Below, in pieces: positions 25,987 through 34,509 of a DNA stretch of 64,000 bases (within the stretch, counting starts at the first letter, position 1; each line of letters begins with the position of its first letter). A model generated the notes under the pieces. That model saw only the letters and a program-made list of their open reading frames with translations, did no database searches and was not told the origin of the DNA. The translations under genes and the position numbers were made by a program. Location: NCBI RefSeq assembly GCF_027922185.1, contig NZ_BSFE01000003.1, positions 248,001 to 312,000 of the forward strand, in the 5' to 3' direction. This stretch comes from Maricaulis virginensis. GTDB lineage: Bacteria; Pseudomonadota; Alphaproteobacteria; Caulobacterales; Maricaulaceae.

Positions 25987-27138
25987 ATGAACGATATGTC
26001 TGCGCCCAAGATCCCGTTCAACAAGCCGGTTCTGGCCGGCCGGGAGCTGGACTATATCAAGGAAGCGATCGATTCCGGCCAGCTGGCCGGCGACGGGCCT
26101 TTCACCGAGCGGTGCGAGCAGGCCTTGTTGCAGCGCATCGGCGGTGCCTCGGCGCATCTGACGCACTCCTGTACGGCCGGGCTGGAAATGGCCGCGATCC
26201 TTTGCGGCCTCGGTCCGGGCGATGAAGTGATCCTGCCCTCATACACCTTCGTCTCGACAGCCAACGCAGTTGTGCTGCGCGGGGCGACGCCCGTGTTTGT
26301 CGATATCGAGCCGGAGACACTGAACATAGATCCTGTACAGGTGCGGGCTGCTGTTACTGACCGGACGCGCGCGATTTTCCCGGTCCACTATGCCGGCGTG
26401 GTCGCGGATATGGATCCGATCTGCGCGATCGCTGCCGGACACGGCCTGATGGTCGTGGAAGATGCTGCCCAAGCACTCGGTGCGACCCGCAATGGCCGTG
26501 CTGCGGGTTCGTTCGGCGACATGGCGGCATTCAGCTTCCACGAGACGAAGAACATCATAAGCGGTGAAGGCGGGGCGTTGATCGTGAACCGGTCCGGGCT
26601 TTCGCTGCGCGCCGAGATCATTCGCGAAAAAGGCACCAACCGCGCCCAGTTCTTCCGCGGCATGACCGACAAGTACAGCTGGGTGGATATGGGCTCCTCA
26701 TTCCTGCCCGGCGAGCTCGTTGCAGCCTTCCTCTTCGGGCAGCTTGAGAAGCTGGACACGCTGAATAACGAACGTATCGCTGTCTGGAACCGCTATCACG
26801 CGGCGTTCGAACCGCTCGAGCGAACGGCAGGCGTCCGGCGGCCCGTCATCCCGGCTGAGTGCGAACACAACGCGCATATGTACTACCTGCTCATGCCGGA
26901 CCTGGATGCGCGCACGGCCTTCATCTCGAGTATGAAGGCAGCCGGTATCACCACGCCTTTCCACTATGTCCCGCTTCACTCATCGCCTTTCGGCCGCACC
27001 TGTTCGCGGGTGCACGGCGACATGTCGGTGACGGACGAGCTTTCCGATCGGCTGGTGCGCCTTCCGCTCTATCCGGGGGTCGGCCAGAACCTGGACCGGA
27101 TCATCGAAACCGCGCTGCGGTCCGCCGGACATGGCTGA
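25987..27138 (+). CDS. wecE: dTDP-4-amino-4,6-dideoxygalactose transaminase (WecE-like)
   Basis: A 383-residue PLP aminotransferase of the DegT/DnrJ/EryC1/StrS family. It follows the WecE/RffA pattern: IPFNKPVLAGRELDYIKEAI, then the SFHETKNIISGEGGAL motif with the PLP lysine at Lys188, then NERIAVWNRYHAAFEPLE. It would convert dTDP-4-keto-6-deoxyglucose to dTDP-4-amino-4,6-dideoxy-D-galactose (Fuc4N) for a surface glycan. AGGGGAG precedes the ATG at 25987. The end overlaps the next gene by 8 bases. The genes making dTDP-4-keto-6-deoxyglucose (rmlA, rmlB) are not in the window. Related perosamine aminotransferases are an alternative. Confidence 0.85.
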   Translation: MNDMSAPKIPFNKPVLAGRELDYIKEAIDSGQLAGDGPFTERCEQALLQRIGGASAHLTHSCTAGLEMAAILCGLGPGDEVILPSYTFVSTANAVVLRGATPVFVDIEPETLNIDPVQVRAAVTDRTRAIFPVHYAGVVADMDPICAIAAGHGLMVVEDAAQALGATRNGRAAGSFGDMAAFSFHETKNIISGEGGALIVNRSGLSLRAEIIREKGTNRAQFFRGMTDKYSWVDMGSSFLPGELVAAFLFGQLEKLDTLNNERIAVWNRYHAAFEPLERTAGVRRPVIPAECEHNAHMYYLLMPDLDARTAFISSMKAAGITTPFHYVPLHSSPFGRTCSRVHGDMSVTDELSDRLVRLPLYPGVGQNLDRIIETALRSAGHG

Positions 27139-28612
27139 TGCCGGTCAAGATAACCGACCGGCAGGTTCGCCGGCGAAAAGTCATTTCAGTGCCGGGCCGG
27201 ACGGGCTTGTGTACTTCACCTGCGCAGCGGTCTTTGCCCTGCTGTGGGTGGTCTATCTGTTCCGGTTCAAGAACGGCATTCCCCATGCCGATGACCTGAA
27301 CTTCTTCATCCCGGCGATAATGGGCGCCGAAGGCATGCTGGACCCCGACTATCTGCTGCAGAGTCAGGGGCCTCATTTCCACTTTTCCTACAAGATCATG
27401 TCGTATCTGCTCCTGGAGCAGTTCGGCTACAACACGCTTGTCTTCTCGGCAACCGGCCCGCTCGCCCTGATCGGGCTGGTGATGCTCATCCGCTGGTATA
27501 TCGCCGAGTTCGAACCTGACGCGGAGATCGGGAATCCGCAGTACCGGGCCGTGTGGATGGCCATCGGTGCGGTGATGGTCGCCTTTTTTGTTTTCACGCC
27601 GCTGCGTTCGGTCGATTTCAGCTATGACATGCTCGCCCTGAACGGCAATCTTGCCTATGTCGCATTCACGGCGACATTGGTGTGTACAGCGCTTTATGTG
27701 CGCCGGCGGATCGGACACCTGACCTTCCTCGTCGCGGCAATTGTGCCTGTCTTCGTCGTGGGCGTGGCGACTTTCAAGACCTTCTATGCTGCCGGCCTCG
27801 CGGCGATGGTGCTCGTGTCATTGCCGGATCTTTTTGCCCGGCTCCGGGCCGGAGACCTGGCTTCCTTGCCCAAGGCCCATCTGCGCCATGGCGTGGTGAT
27901 AGCCGGCTTTGCCGCGAGCTGGCTGCTGTATGACGTGCTTCTGGCGAAAGCCGGCTATCGGGCGCCCGATCCTGGCAGTGTCGGGCTCGCCGATCTCGTC
28001 GACTGGGTTCGCTCCGGCGTCTATCAGAGTCTCGGAGGGGCGACCCTGACGGACTATTTCGAGCTCACTGACAAGGCCGAGGCGATCAAGACAGGGTTGC
28101 TGGTGCTGTGCGCAATCTGCAGCGCGGCCGTGGCGCCATTCCTGATCGCCCGCGGACATATCGTTGTGCTGGCACTCATGGGGCATGCCGTGCTCGCCGC
28201 CATTGGTGCGGGACTGGTGCGAGGCGTGGTTGAAGCGCCCCGTTATCAGGGGGTGCTGAGCTTCTTCTGGCTCGGCGTGCTGCTGGCTTTCCTGTTCGCT
28301 GTGCGAGCACTCGTCGTTGAACGCAGTGCCCCCCGCCAGCGCTTTGCGCAGTGGTCGAGCATCGCTGCCGTTGCCGGAGCCGGTGCGATGTTGCTGGTCA
28401 GCCTGGCTTCGATGTGGGGGTATGCGGCATATCTTCAGGAACAGGTCGGCTACACACGCCGCTACATGTCGCGGCAGGCCGAGATATTCTACGGTCACCC
28501 CGTTCTGACCGAACAGGACGCGCAGGCGCTGCGGTGCCGCCGCCCGCTGGAGATGTGTCAGGCAGCAGTCGATCTTGTGCGCGAAAAACGCGCCGTGCGC
28601 ATCTCCGAGTGA
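27131..28612 (+). CDS. Polytopic GT-C-like membrane protein
   Basis: A 493-residue inner-membrane protein with about ten to eleven predicted helices. A first long extracytoplasmic loop (RFKNGIPHADDLNFFIPAIMG) carries acidic residues ADD in the place where GT-C enzymes keep catalytic Asp/Glu. The C-terminal 60 residues are soluble (RRYMSRQAEIFYGHPVLTEQDAQALRCRRP, with two Cys about nine residues apart). No family is recognised with certainty. By context (overlap with wecE, convergent gtrA/gtrB-type genes) it may be the periplasmic transferase of a Gtr-type glycan-decorating system. The start at 27131 overlaps the upstream stop. Confidence 0.7.
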   Translation: MADAGQDNRPAGSPAKSHFSAGPDGLVYFTCAAVFALLWVVYLFRFKNGIPHADDLNFFIPAIMGAEGMLDPDYLLQSQGPHFHFSYKIMSYLLLEQFGYNTLVFSATGPLALIGLVMLIRWYIAEFEPDAEIGNPQYRAVWMAIGAVMVAFFVFTPLRSVDFSYDMLALNGNLAYVAFTATLVCTALYVRRRIGHLTFLVAAIVPVFVVGVATFKTFYAAGLAAMVLVSLPDLFARLRAGDLASLPKAHLRHGVVIAGFAASWLLYDVLLAKAGYRAPDPGSVGLADLVDWVRSGVYQSLGGATLTDYFELTDKAEAIKTGLLVLCAICSAAVAPFLIARGHIVVLALMGHAVLAAIGAGLVRGVVEAPRYQGVLSFFWLGVLLAFLFAVRALVVERSAPRQRFAQWSSIAAVAGAGAMLLVSLASMWGYAAYLQEQVGYTRRYMSRQAEIFYGHPVLTEQDAQALRCRRPLEMCQAAVDLVREKRAVRISE

Positions 28613-28620
28613 GGGCCGCT

Positions 28621-29049
28621 TCAGTCTTGCGGCGTTTGCTCTGCAAAGACCCAGAACTGCAGTGACAAAAAAATCGTCACAGCCGCCAGGCCCATCGCGA
28701 AAAGCTGGGCAAGCGGGTGCGGTATGTCGAGCAGCCGGTAGAGCCCCGCCAGCGCGCTGATCTGCACGACGTATCCCATCAGATAGGCAGCGACATAGCG
28801 CGGCGCTGTTCGTTGCCAGGCGTGGGTGCTGCGGAACGTCCAGCCGCGATTGAGCAGGTAGGTGATCGCTATGCCGGCCGCGAAGGCCCCGGTTGTCGCA
28901 ATTTCCGGCGACACGCCGAGAAAGGTGATGCCGAGATAAGCCAGATAAAGCAGCAGATTGGTTCCGCCACCCACGACCAGATAACGCAACAGCCGGAACA
29001 GGGCCGGATGGGTGTCGGGCCGGGGCAATGAAGCCGGGTCGGGGAACAT
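28621..29049 (-). CDS. GtrA family flippase
   Basis: A 142-residue membrane protein with four helices of the GtrA/DPMS_TMD family. It opens with FRLLRYLVVGGGTNLLLYLAYLGITFLG and contains ITYLLNRGWTFRS, the family hallmark. GtrA proteins flip an undecaprenyl-phosphate sugar to the periplasmic face for decoration of O-antigen or other glycans. It is the last gene of a three-gene minus-strand operon behind the acyltransferase and GtrB-like transferase. It stops 8 bp from the convergent GT-C-like gene. Confidence 0.9.
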   Translation of the reverse strand: MFPDPASLPRPDTHPALFRLLRYLVVGGGTNLLLYLAYLGITFLGVSPEIATTGAFAAGIAITYLLNRGWTFRSTHAWQRTAPRYVAAYLMGYVVQISALAGLYRLLDIPHPLAQLFAMGLAAVTIFLSLQFWVFAEQTPQD

Positions 29050-29050
29050 G

Positions 29051-29908
29051 TCAGGGTGCCGGCGCCGACGGGCGGTAGAATTCCGGTACGTCGTGAGGGA
29101 CGAATTTGATCAGCGGAACATTTTTCCGGAGGAAGGCGGTCTCTGCCTCGGAACGGCGGCGGGTGTAGGTCCGGTCCGACAGGTTGAAATAGGTTATCTG
29201 CGGGTCGGAGGTTTCCGGGAGGCTGTCGACGGCGACGAGTTGTCCGGCAAATCGCGGGTTCTCGGCTTCAAATGCGTCGATGAACTCCTGCAGCTTGGCG
29301 ATTTTCTCGTCGACCGTGCGGTCCAGGAACTGGAAGCCGATCTTGTCCGAAAGGTCCCTGGCGGGTGCGCCGCCATAGATCCGGTTCTCCAGCATGTCGC
29401 CGGTAACGACCGAACCCAGCATGGCCATGCTCTTCGGTTCGATGCGAACGGGCGAGACCAGGCAGTGTCCCACCAGCCAGGCGTCTTTTCCGATGTGCAT
29501 GTATTTGTGGGAGTAAAAGCGCGATCCCTCGACCACATCGCCGAATTGTGCATGGGTCCAGATCTGGCTGCCTGCGCCGATCCCGACATTGTCGTCGATG
29601 TCCAGCCCGCCCATCGTGTCGAGGATGACATTGCCGCCGAACCAGCAATTCCGGCCGATGCGCAGGGGGTGAACGCCGTGGCAGAAGGCGCGCTCGTGCA
29701 GCTTGGTGTAGTCGCCGATGACGAATTCGGGACACAGGATCTTGGCGCCGGCGCCGACATAGGCAAAGTCACCGATAACCACGCGCTTCGCCGGGCCGGA
29801 CTTGCCACGGATTATGGCCCCTTCCTCGACGACGGCGCCTTCGCCGACAATGACTTCGTCCGCCTCGATCGTACCGTCGATGCGGGAGGGATAGCGCGTC
29901 TCGCTCAT
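29051..29908 (-). CDS. Hexapeptide-repeat acyltransferase
   Basis: A 285-residue left-handed beta-helix acyltransferase. Imperfect hexapeptides run through residues about 14-165 (DEVIVGEGAVVEEGAIIRGKSG, VIGDFAYVGAGAKILC, VGIGAGSQIWTHAQFG), followed by a C-terminal alpha/beta extension (LDRTVDEKIAKLQEFIDAFEAENPRF ...). The HAQFGDV and HKYMHIGKDAWLVGHCLVSP segments resemble the active-site region of sugar N-acyltransferases. With WecE nearby it probably acylates the 4-amino group of a dideoxy sugar, but donor and acceptor are unproven. The start overlaps the end of the GtrB-like gene by four bases (ATGA). Confidence 0.8.
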   Translation of the reverse strand: MSETRYPSRIDGTIEADEVIVGEGAVVEEGAIIRGKSGPAKRVVIGDFAYVGAGAKILCPEFVIGDYTKLHERAFCHGVHPLRIGRNCWFGGNVILDTMGGLDIDDNVGIGAGSQIWTHAQFGDVVEGSRFYSHKYMHIGKDAWLVGHCLVSPVRIEPKSMAMLGSVVTGDMLENRIYGGAPARDLSDKIGFQFLDRTVDEKIAKLQEFIDAFEAENPRFAGQLVAVDSLPETSDPQITYFNLSDRTYTRRRSEAETAFLRKNVPLIKFVPHDVPEFYRPSAPAP

Positions 29909-30939
29909 GGCGTGTCCTTAGGGCGTGGGGGCGTGTCGGAAGCGCCCGCCGCTGCGAGTGTGTCGACGATGAAGACCGGCCGCCGTTTCGCCTCCGCGAG
30001 CGCCCGTCCGACATAAAGGCCGACGAGGCTGATCAGGAAGACTTGCAGGCCCCCCAGGAAGGATATCAGGCTCGCCAGGGAGGCGTAACCGGGAACGGAT
30101 ATGCCGTTGACCAGCGCGTTGACCGTAATGGTCAGGCCGAAGAGCACGCTGGCGATACACACTGCAACACCGACCCCGGTCATCAGCCAGAGGGGCTTTT
30201 CGGAATAGGCGATGATGGTTTCCAGGCCGAGCTTGGCCAGTTTGAACAGATTGTAGGAAGACTTGCCCTCGGCCCGCTCGTTGCGCGGCAGACGCAGGCG
30301 GCGCGTTTCGAAGCCGAGCTGCGTCATGATTGCGGGAAAGAGGCGCAGCTGTTCGGGATAGGCCCGGAAAGCTGCGGCGACCTTGTCGGAGAATATCCTG
30401 AAATTTCCGAACTTGCTGGAAACTTCGAGACCGGACGACCATCGCAATGCGGTGTTGAACAGGCTGGAGCCCAGATTGCGCCCGGCGCCCAATCCGGAGG
30501 TCTCGCGCTCGGCGATCACGACGTCGGCACCGGTTTCGATCGCATGGCGGTACAAATCCGCAATCGCTTCGGGCGGATCCTGCAGGTCGCAGTCCATCAC
30601 CACATACCAGCGGGCCCGGGCGTGTGCCATGCCCGCGGAGATGGCGGCGTGCTGGCCGAAATTACGGCTCAGTCTTACTCCCAGCACCCCGGGGTCTGCA
30701 GCGCTCTCCGCGAGAATTCCGGCCCAGCTGTCGTCCGGGCTGCGGTCGTCCACCAGCACAATCTGGTAGCGGGCATCGATCCCGCGCAGCGTTTCGCGCA
30801 AGCGGCGCACAAGTTCTCCCAGCATCGCGGCGCCCTTGTAGACGGGGACAATGACGGCGACTTCCGGCAGGTCCGCATCGTCCGGCGTTGCACCGACATG
30901 GGGCGCTGAAATCTGCGGGACGGGCTGATGAACGCTCAA
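29905..30939 (-). CDS. GtrB/DPM1-like undecaprenyl-phosphate glycosyltransferase
   Basis: A 344-residue GT2 enzyme with a catalytic domain of about 260 residues and two C-terminal helices (about 262-285 and 298-322), the GtrB/ArnC layout. Motifs are VAVIVPVYKGAAMLGELV, IVLVDDRSPDDSW, LSRNFGQHAAISAGMAHA, the metal site MDCDLQDPPEAI, and KSSYNLFKLAKLGLETI. It transfers a sugar from a nucleotide donor to undecaprenyl phosphate on the cytoplasmic side; GtrA then flips it. An N-terminal 25-residue proline-rich tail precedes the domain. The gene is the first of its operon and is divergent from ymdB. Confidence 0.88.
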   Translation of the reverse strand: MSVHQPVPQISAPHVGATPDDADLPEVAVIVPVYKGAAMLGELVRRLRETLRGIDARYQIVLVDDRSPDDSWAGILAESAADPGVLGVRLSRNFGQHAAISAGMAHARARWYVVMDCDLQDPPEAIADLYRHAIETGADVVIAERETSGLGAGRNLGSSLFNTALRWSSGLEVSSKFGNFRIFSDKVAAAFRAYPEQLRLFPAIMTQLGFETRRLRLPRNERAEGKSSYNLFKLAKLGLETIIAYSEKPLWLMTGVGVAVCIASVLFGLTITVNALVNGISVPGYASLASLISFLGGLQVFLISLVGLYVGRALAEAKRRPVFIVDTLAAAGASDTPPRPKDTP

Positions 30940-31054
30940 GGATTGTTACCCACTCTTTTCTTTGCCCTCCTAATGAACCAGAACAACACCGGTTGCAATG
31001 TCGCCTTCGGCTGGCGGCACAAGAGCGCAATCGAGCACGAAAAAAGGATGGAAT

Positions 31055-31870
31055 ATGCGCCTCGCCTTCTTTGGAGATATTGTCGGAAAGACCGGTCGTC
31101 GCGCTGTCGAGGACCACTTGCCCGACCTCCGGGAACGCCTGGCGCTCGATTTCGTGGTCATCAATGCCGAGAACGCCGCGGCCGGCTTCGGGATTACCGA
31201 GCGAATCTGCAATCAGCTGTTCGATCTGGGCGCCGATGTCATCACGCTGGGTAATCACGCCTGGGATCAGCGCGAGGCGCTGAGCTATATCGAGCGGGAG
31301 CCGCGTCTCCTGCGCCCGGCCAATTATCCGGTGGGGTCGACGCCCGGCGCCGGCGCCAATCTCTACGATCTGCCTGACGGTCGCCGCATCCTGGTGATCA
31401 ACGCCATGGGCAATCTTTTCATGGAAACGCTCGACGACCCGTTCGCGGCGGTTGAACGGGAACTGGCTGCTGCGCCGATGGGCGTGGTCGCGGACGCGGT
31501 GCTGCTGGATTTCCACGGCGAGGCGACGAGCGAGAAAATGGCGATGGGCGTGTTCTGCGACGGCCGGGCGAGCCTCGTGGTCGGCACCCACACGCATGTG
31601 CCGACTTCGGACACGCGCATCCTGCCGGGCGGTACCGCCTACCAGACCGATGCCGGCATGTGCGGCGACTATGACAGTGTCATCGGCATGGACAAGGAAG
31701 AGCCCTTGCGCCGTTTCACCACCCGCATGCGCTCCGGCCGCTTCGAGCCGGCGACCGGAGAGGCGACCCTGTGCGGCGTCTTCGTCGAGACGGACGATGC
31801 GACCGGGCTGGCCGTGAGGTGCGAGCCTGTGCGGATTGGCGGTCAGCTTTCGAAATATATTCCCGATTGA
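31055..31870 (+). CDS. YmdB-type metallophosphoesterase
   Basis: A 271-residue calcineurin-like phosphoesterase of the TIGR00282/YmdB family, which hydrolyses 2',3'-cyclic nucleotides and cAMP in vitro. Metal ligands are visible in FFGDIVGKTGR, FVVINAENAAAGFGI, TLGNHAWDQREAL, LDFHGEATSEKMAMG and VVGTHTHVPTSDTRILPGGTAYQTDAGMCGD. The ATG at 31055 follows AAAAAAGGA. Members often accompany fau or yebC in alphaproteobacteria; here yebC is 1.8 kb downstream. The cellular role is not settled. Confidence 0.92.
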   Translation: MRLAFFGDIVGKTGRRAVEDHLPDLRERLALDFVVINAENAAAGFGITERICNQLFDLGADVITLGNHAWDQREALSYIEREPRLLRPANYPVGSTPGAGANLYDLPDGRRILVINAMGNLFMETLDDPFAAVERELAAAPMGVVADAVLLDFHGEATSEKMAMGVFCDGRASLVVGTHTHVPTSDTRILPGGTAYQTDAGMCGDYDSVIGMDKEEPLRRFTTRMRSGRFEPATGEATLCGVFVETDDATGLAVRCEPVRIGGQLSKYIPD

Positions 31871-32130
31871 TGTGACAAAAATGATGCGTAGTGGCGGTTT
31901 CTTCCATTTCCAGCCGCTCGCCTCGCTTGATCGTCTCCCCGCCTTCGCTAGCGTGACGAGACCGGATTGTCGCGGCCTGCCTGCGATGATGTCCGGTGCC
32001 GGCCAGGCATGCGCCGCTCAGGCGGACCGCACTGCGTACAAGGTGGATCGCTTTGGGCCGGCATGCGTTCGCAATCGGGGAATGAATCTTGCGTGTGGTT
32101 CCGGTCAGGTCAGTGAGTGCAGGGGAATTC

Positions 32131-32406
32131 ATGTTCAAGCAGACGATCCGCTTCGAACGCGCACAGGATGCCTATGTGTTCGACCGGCACATGACGGATT
32201 TCCTCCGGCTGTGCGACAAGGAGACTGCACAGGGCGACGATGAAGCGTGTGTCTTCACGACCCGGCTTGAGGACGATCATGTCCATATCCGGGTGGTCCA
32301 GACCGACAGTGCCGATCTGCTCGGCCGCTTCCTGGCCTATCTGTCGGTGCACGACTTCCCGCCGGCGACGGAAACCGGATTCCGCAAGGAACGCTATTAT
32401 CTCTAG
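32131..32406 (+). CDS. Small hypothetical protein
   Basis: A 91-residue acidic soluble protein (MFKQTIRFERAQDAYVFDRHM ... FRKERYYL). No transmembrane helix or recognisable motif is present; strand-helix alternation suggests a compact alpha/beta fold. The ATG at 32131 is preceded by AGGGGAATTC, a good ribosome site; an upstream GTG at 32089 would add 14 residues. The 260 bp before it, after ymdB, hold no gene that I can see. The gene is 106 bp ahead of manC, so a common transcript is possible. Confidence 0.65.
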   Translation: MFKQTIRFERAQDAYVFDRHMTDFLRLCDKETAQGDDEACVFTTRLEDDHVHIRVVQTDSADLLGRFLAYLSVHDFPPATETGFRKERYYL

Positions 32407-32512
32407 TGTGCCGGGCGGCAAGACGCCGTCTTTCCGCTTTTCCTGAGATAAGGTCTTGATCTGAAGCGACCGCGCGGGATGATGCGCCTGCAGGAAACTC
32501 CCGGGGGAGCGC

Positions 32513-33595
32513 GTGACCCGTATCGTACCAGTGATCATGTCCGGCGGCTCCGGTACGCGGCTCTGGCCGCTCTCGCGCACCGCGCATCCCAAACAGCTCC
32601 ACGCACTGGTTTCCGACCGGACGATGCTGCAGGAAACCGTCCGCCGGGTCAGTGGCGCGAATGAGCACTATCGTTTCGAGCCGCCCATCGTCGTGCTCAA
32701 CGAGCGGCAGTGCGATCTGGCCCGATCGCAGCTCGAGGCGATGGACGCCGGCGCCGTCCGCCTCGTGGTGGAGCCTGTGGGGCGGAATACGGCCCCGGTC
32801 GCGGCAGTGGCCGCCGAGCTGGTTCGACGCGAGCATGGCGAGGACACGCTGATCCTCTTGCTTCCGGCCGATCATCACATTCGCGATGCGGCCGGCTTCA
32901 GGGCTGCGGTCGCAACCGGCGCCGGACTTGCCGAGAACGGACACATCATCACATTCGGTATCCAGCCCGAGCGCCCGGAAACCGGCTATGGCTATATCCG
33001 CCGGGGTGAGCCACTGGACGGCGGCTATCGCGTCCGGGCTTTCACCGAGAAGCCCGACCTCGAGCGCGCCAGGGGCTTCCTGGCCGACGGAGGCTATTAC
33101 TGGAATGCCGGCATCTTCCTGTTCGGGGCCGGTCATCTTGCCGCCGAGATGTCGAAGCATTGCCCGGATGTACTGACGGCCAGCCGGGCCGCCGTCGAGG
33201 CGGCCGCCGGCGATCGGTCGACATTGCGGCTCGACGCTGCGGCGTTTTCCGCCTGCCCGTCCATCTCCTTTGACTATGCCGTCATGGAGCGCACGGAGAA
33301 TGCGGCAGTCGTGCCGGCCGATATCGGCTGGTCGGATGTCGGGGCCTGGGGGGCGCTGTGGGATATCGCCGAGCGCGACGCGGCGGGGAATGTGACGCGC
33401 GGCGATGTCGATCTGGTCGATACGCGCGGCAGCTACGTTCTGTCGACGGGCCGGAAGGTCGGTGTGATCGGTGTCGACGATCTTGTCGTGGTGGAAACCG
33501 CCGATGCTGTCCTGGTGACGCGCCGGGAGGCCAGTCAGTCGGTCAAGTCGATCGTCGAAGCGCTGCAGGCCGGGGGGCGGGCAGACCTGCTCTGA
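32513..33595 (+). CDS. manC: Mannose-1-phosphate guanylyltransferase
   Basis: A 360-residue nucleotidyltransferase making GDP-mannose from mannose-1-phosphate and GTP. Signature motifs are VPVIMSGGSGTRLWPLSRTAHPKQL, LLLPADHHI, the ETGYGYIRRGE block, FTEKPDLERA and YYWNAGIFLF. Only the transferase domain and a short left-handed helix tail (VTRGDVDLVDTRGSYVLS) are present, so the C-terminal isomerase domain of long ManC proteins is missing. The separate AGE-type isomerase gene downstream may supply that activity. The start is a GTG at 32513 with GGGGGAG before it. Confidence 0.93.
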   Translation: MTRIVPVIMSGGSGTRLWPLSRTAHPKQLHALVSDRTMLQETVRRVSGANEHYRFEPPIVVLNERQCDLARSQLEAMDAGAVRLVVEPVGRNTAPVAAVAAELVRREHGEDTLILLLPADHHIRDAAGFRAAVATGAGLAENGHIITFGIQPERPETGYGYIRRGEPLDGGYRVRAFTEKPDLERARGFLADGGYYWNAGIFLFGAGHLAAEMSKHCPDVLTASRAAVEAAAGDRSTLRLDAAAFSACPSISFDYAVMERTENAAVVPADIGWSDVGAWGALWDIAERDAAGNVTRGDVDLVDTRGSYVLSTGRKVGVIGVDDLVVVETADAVLVTRREASQSVKSIVEALQAGGRADLL

Positions 33596-33708
33596 CGGGC
33601 AATCCGGCCCTGTGCGGGCGCGCGCTTCGTGTGTCGTGAGCAGTGGCCATCGCCGTTCAATCTGAGTATGCAGTGACCCTCGAATCCGCAGGAAGAGGGA
33701 TTGTCACC

Positions 33709-34470
33709 ATGGCCGGACACTCCAAATGGGCCAATATCCAGCACCGCAAGGGGCGCCAGGACAAGCTGCGCTCCAAGCTGTTCTCGCGTCTGTCGAAGGA
33801 AATCTCGATTGCCGCGAAAATGGGCGGCCCGGACCCCGACGCAAATCCCCGTCTGCGCCTGGCGATCGCCAATGCCAAGGGCCAGTCGATGCCCAAGGAC
33901 AATATCCAGCGTGCTATCGACAAGGCCTCCGGCGGCGACAGCGAAGCCTACGAGGACATCCGCTATGAAGGCTTCGGTCCGGCCGGGATCGGCGTGATCG
34001 TGGAAGTGTCCACCGACAACCGCAACCGGGCGGCCGCCGAGGTGCGCACGGCCTTCGCCAAGAATGGCGGCAATATGGGCGAGACCGGTTCGGTCGCCTT
34101 CATGTTCGATAATGTCGGCGAGATCCGCTACCCGCTCTCCAAGGCGGACGAGGACACGATGATGGAAGCCGCCATCGAGGCCGGCGCCGAGGATGTCACT
34201 TCCGAAGCCGGTACTGAGGACGAGGAAGGCGAACACATCATCTACACGGCCCGCGAGGATCTGATGGACGTCGTGACAGCCCTGTCGGGTACGTTCGACG
34301 ACCCGTCCTCGGCCAAGCTGATCTGGAAGCCGCAGAACCTCATTGAAGTCACGGGTGACAAGGTCGCGACGTTGATGAAGATGATGGAAGCGCTGGAAGA
34401 TTGCGACGACGTCCAGAACGTCTACGCCAATTTCGACGTTTCCGACGAGGACATGGCCGCCCTGGGCTGA
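33709..34470 (+). CDS. YebC/PmpR family protein
   Basis: A 253-residue member of the YebC/TACO1 family. It begins AGHSKWANIQHRKGRQDKLRSKLFSRLSKEI, followed by NPRLRLAIANAKGQSMPKDNIQRAIDKASG and EGFGPAGIGVIVEVSTDNRNRAA. Members are annotated as transcriptional regulators, and recent work ties the family to relief of ribosome stalling at proline stretches. In many genomes it sits next to ruvCAB; here ruvC is 8.8 kb away. The ATG at 33709 gives the exact family N-terminus, with GGAAGAGGG upstream. Confidence 0.93.
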   Translation: MAGHSKWANIQHRKGRQDKLRSKLFSRLSKEISIAAKMGGPDPDANPRLRLAIANAKGQSMPKDNIQRAIDKASGGDSEAYEDIRYEGFGPAGIGVIVEVSTDNRNRAAAEVRTAFAKNGGNMGETGSVAFMFDNVGEIRYPLSKADEDTMMEAAIEAGAEDVTSEAGTEDEEGEHIIYTAREDLMDVVTALSGTFDDPSSAKLIWKPQNLIEVTGDKVATLMKMMEALEDCDDVQNVYANFDVSDEDMAALG

Positions 34471-34509
34471 TAGGACCTCCTTTGGGGGGGCAGTTTGCCG
34501 GGGACATCC

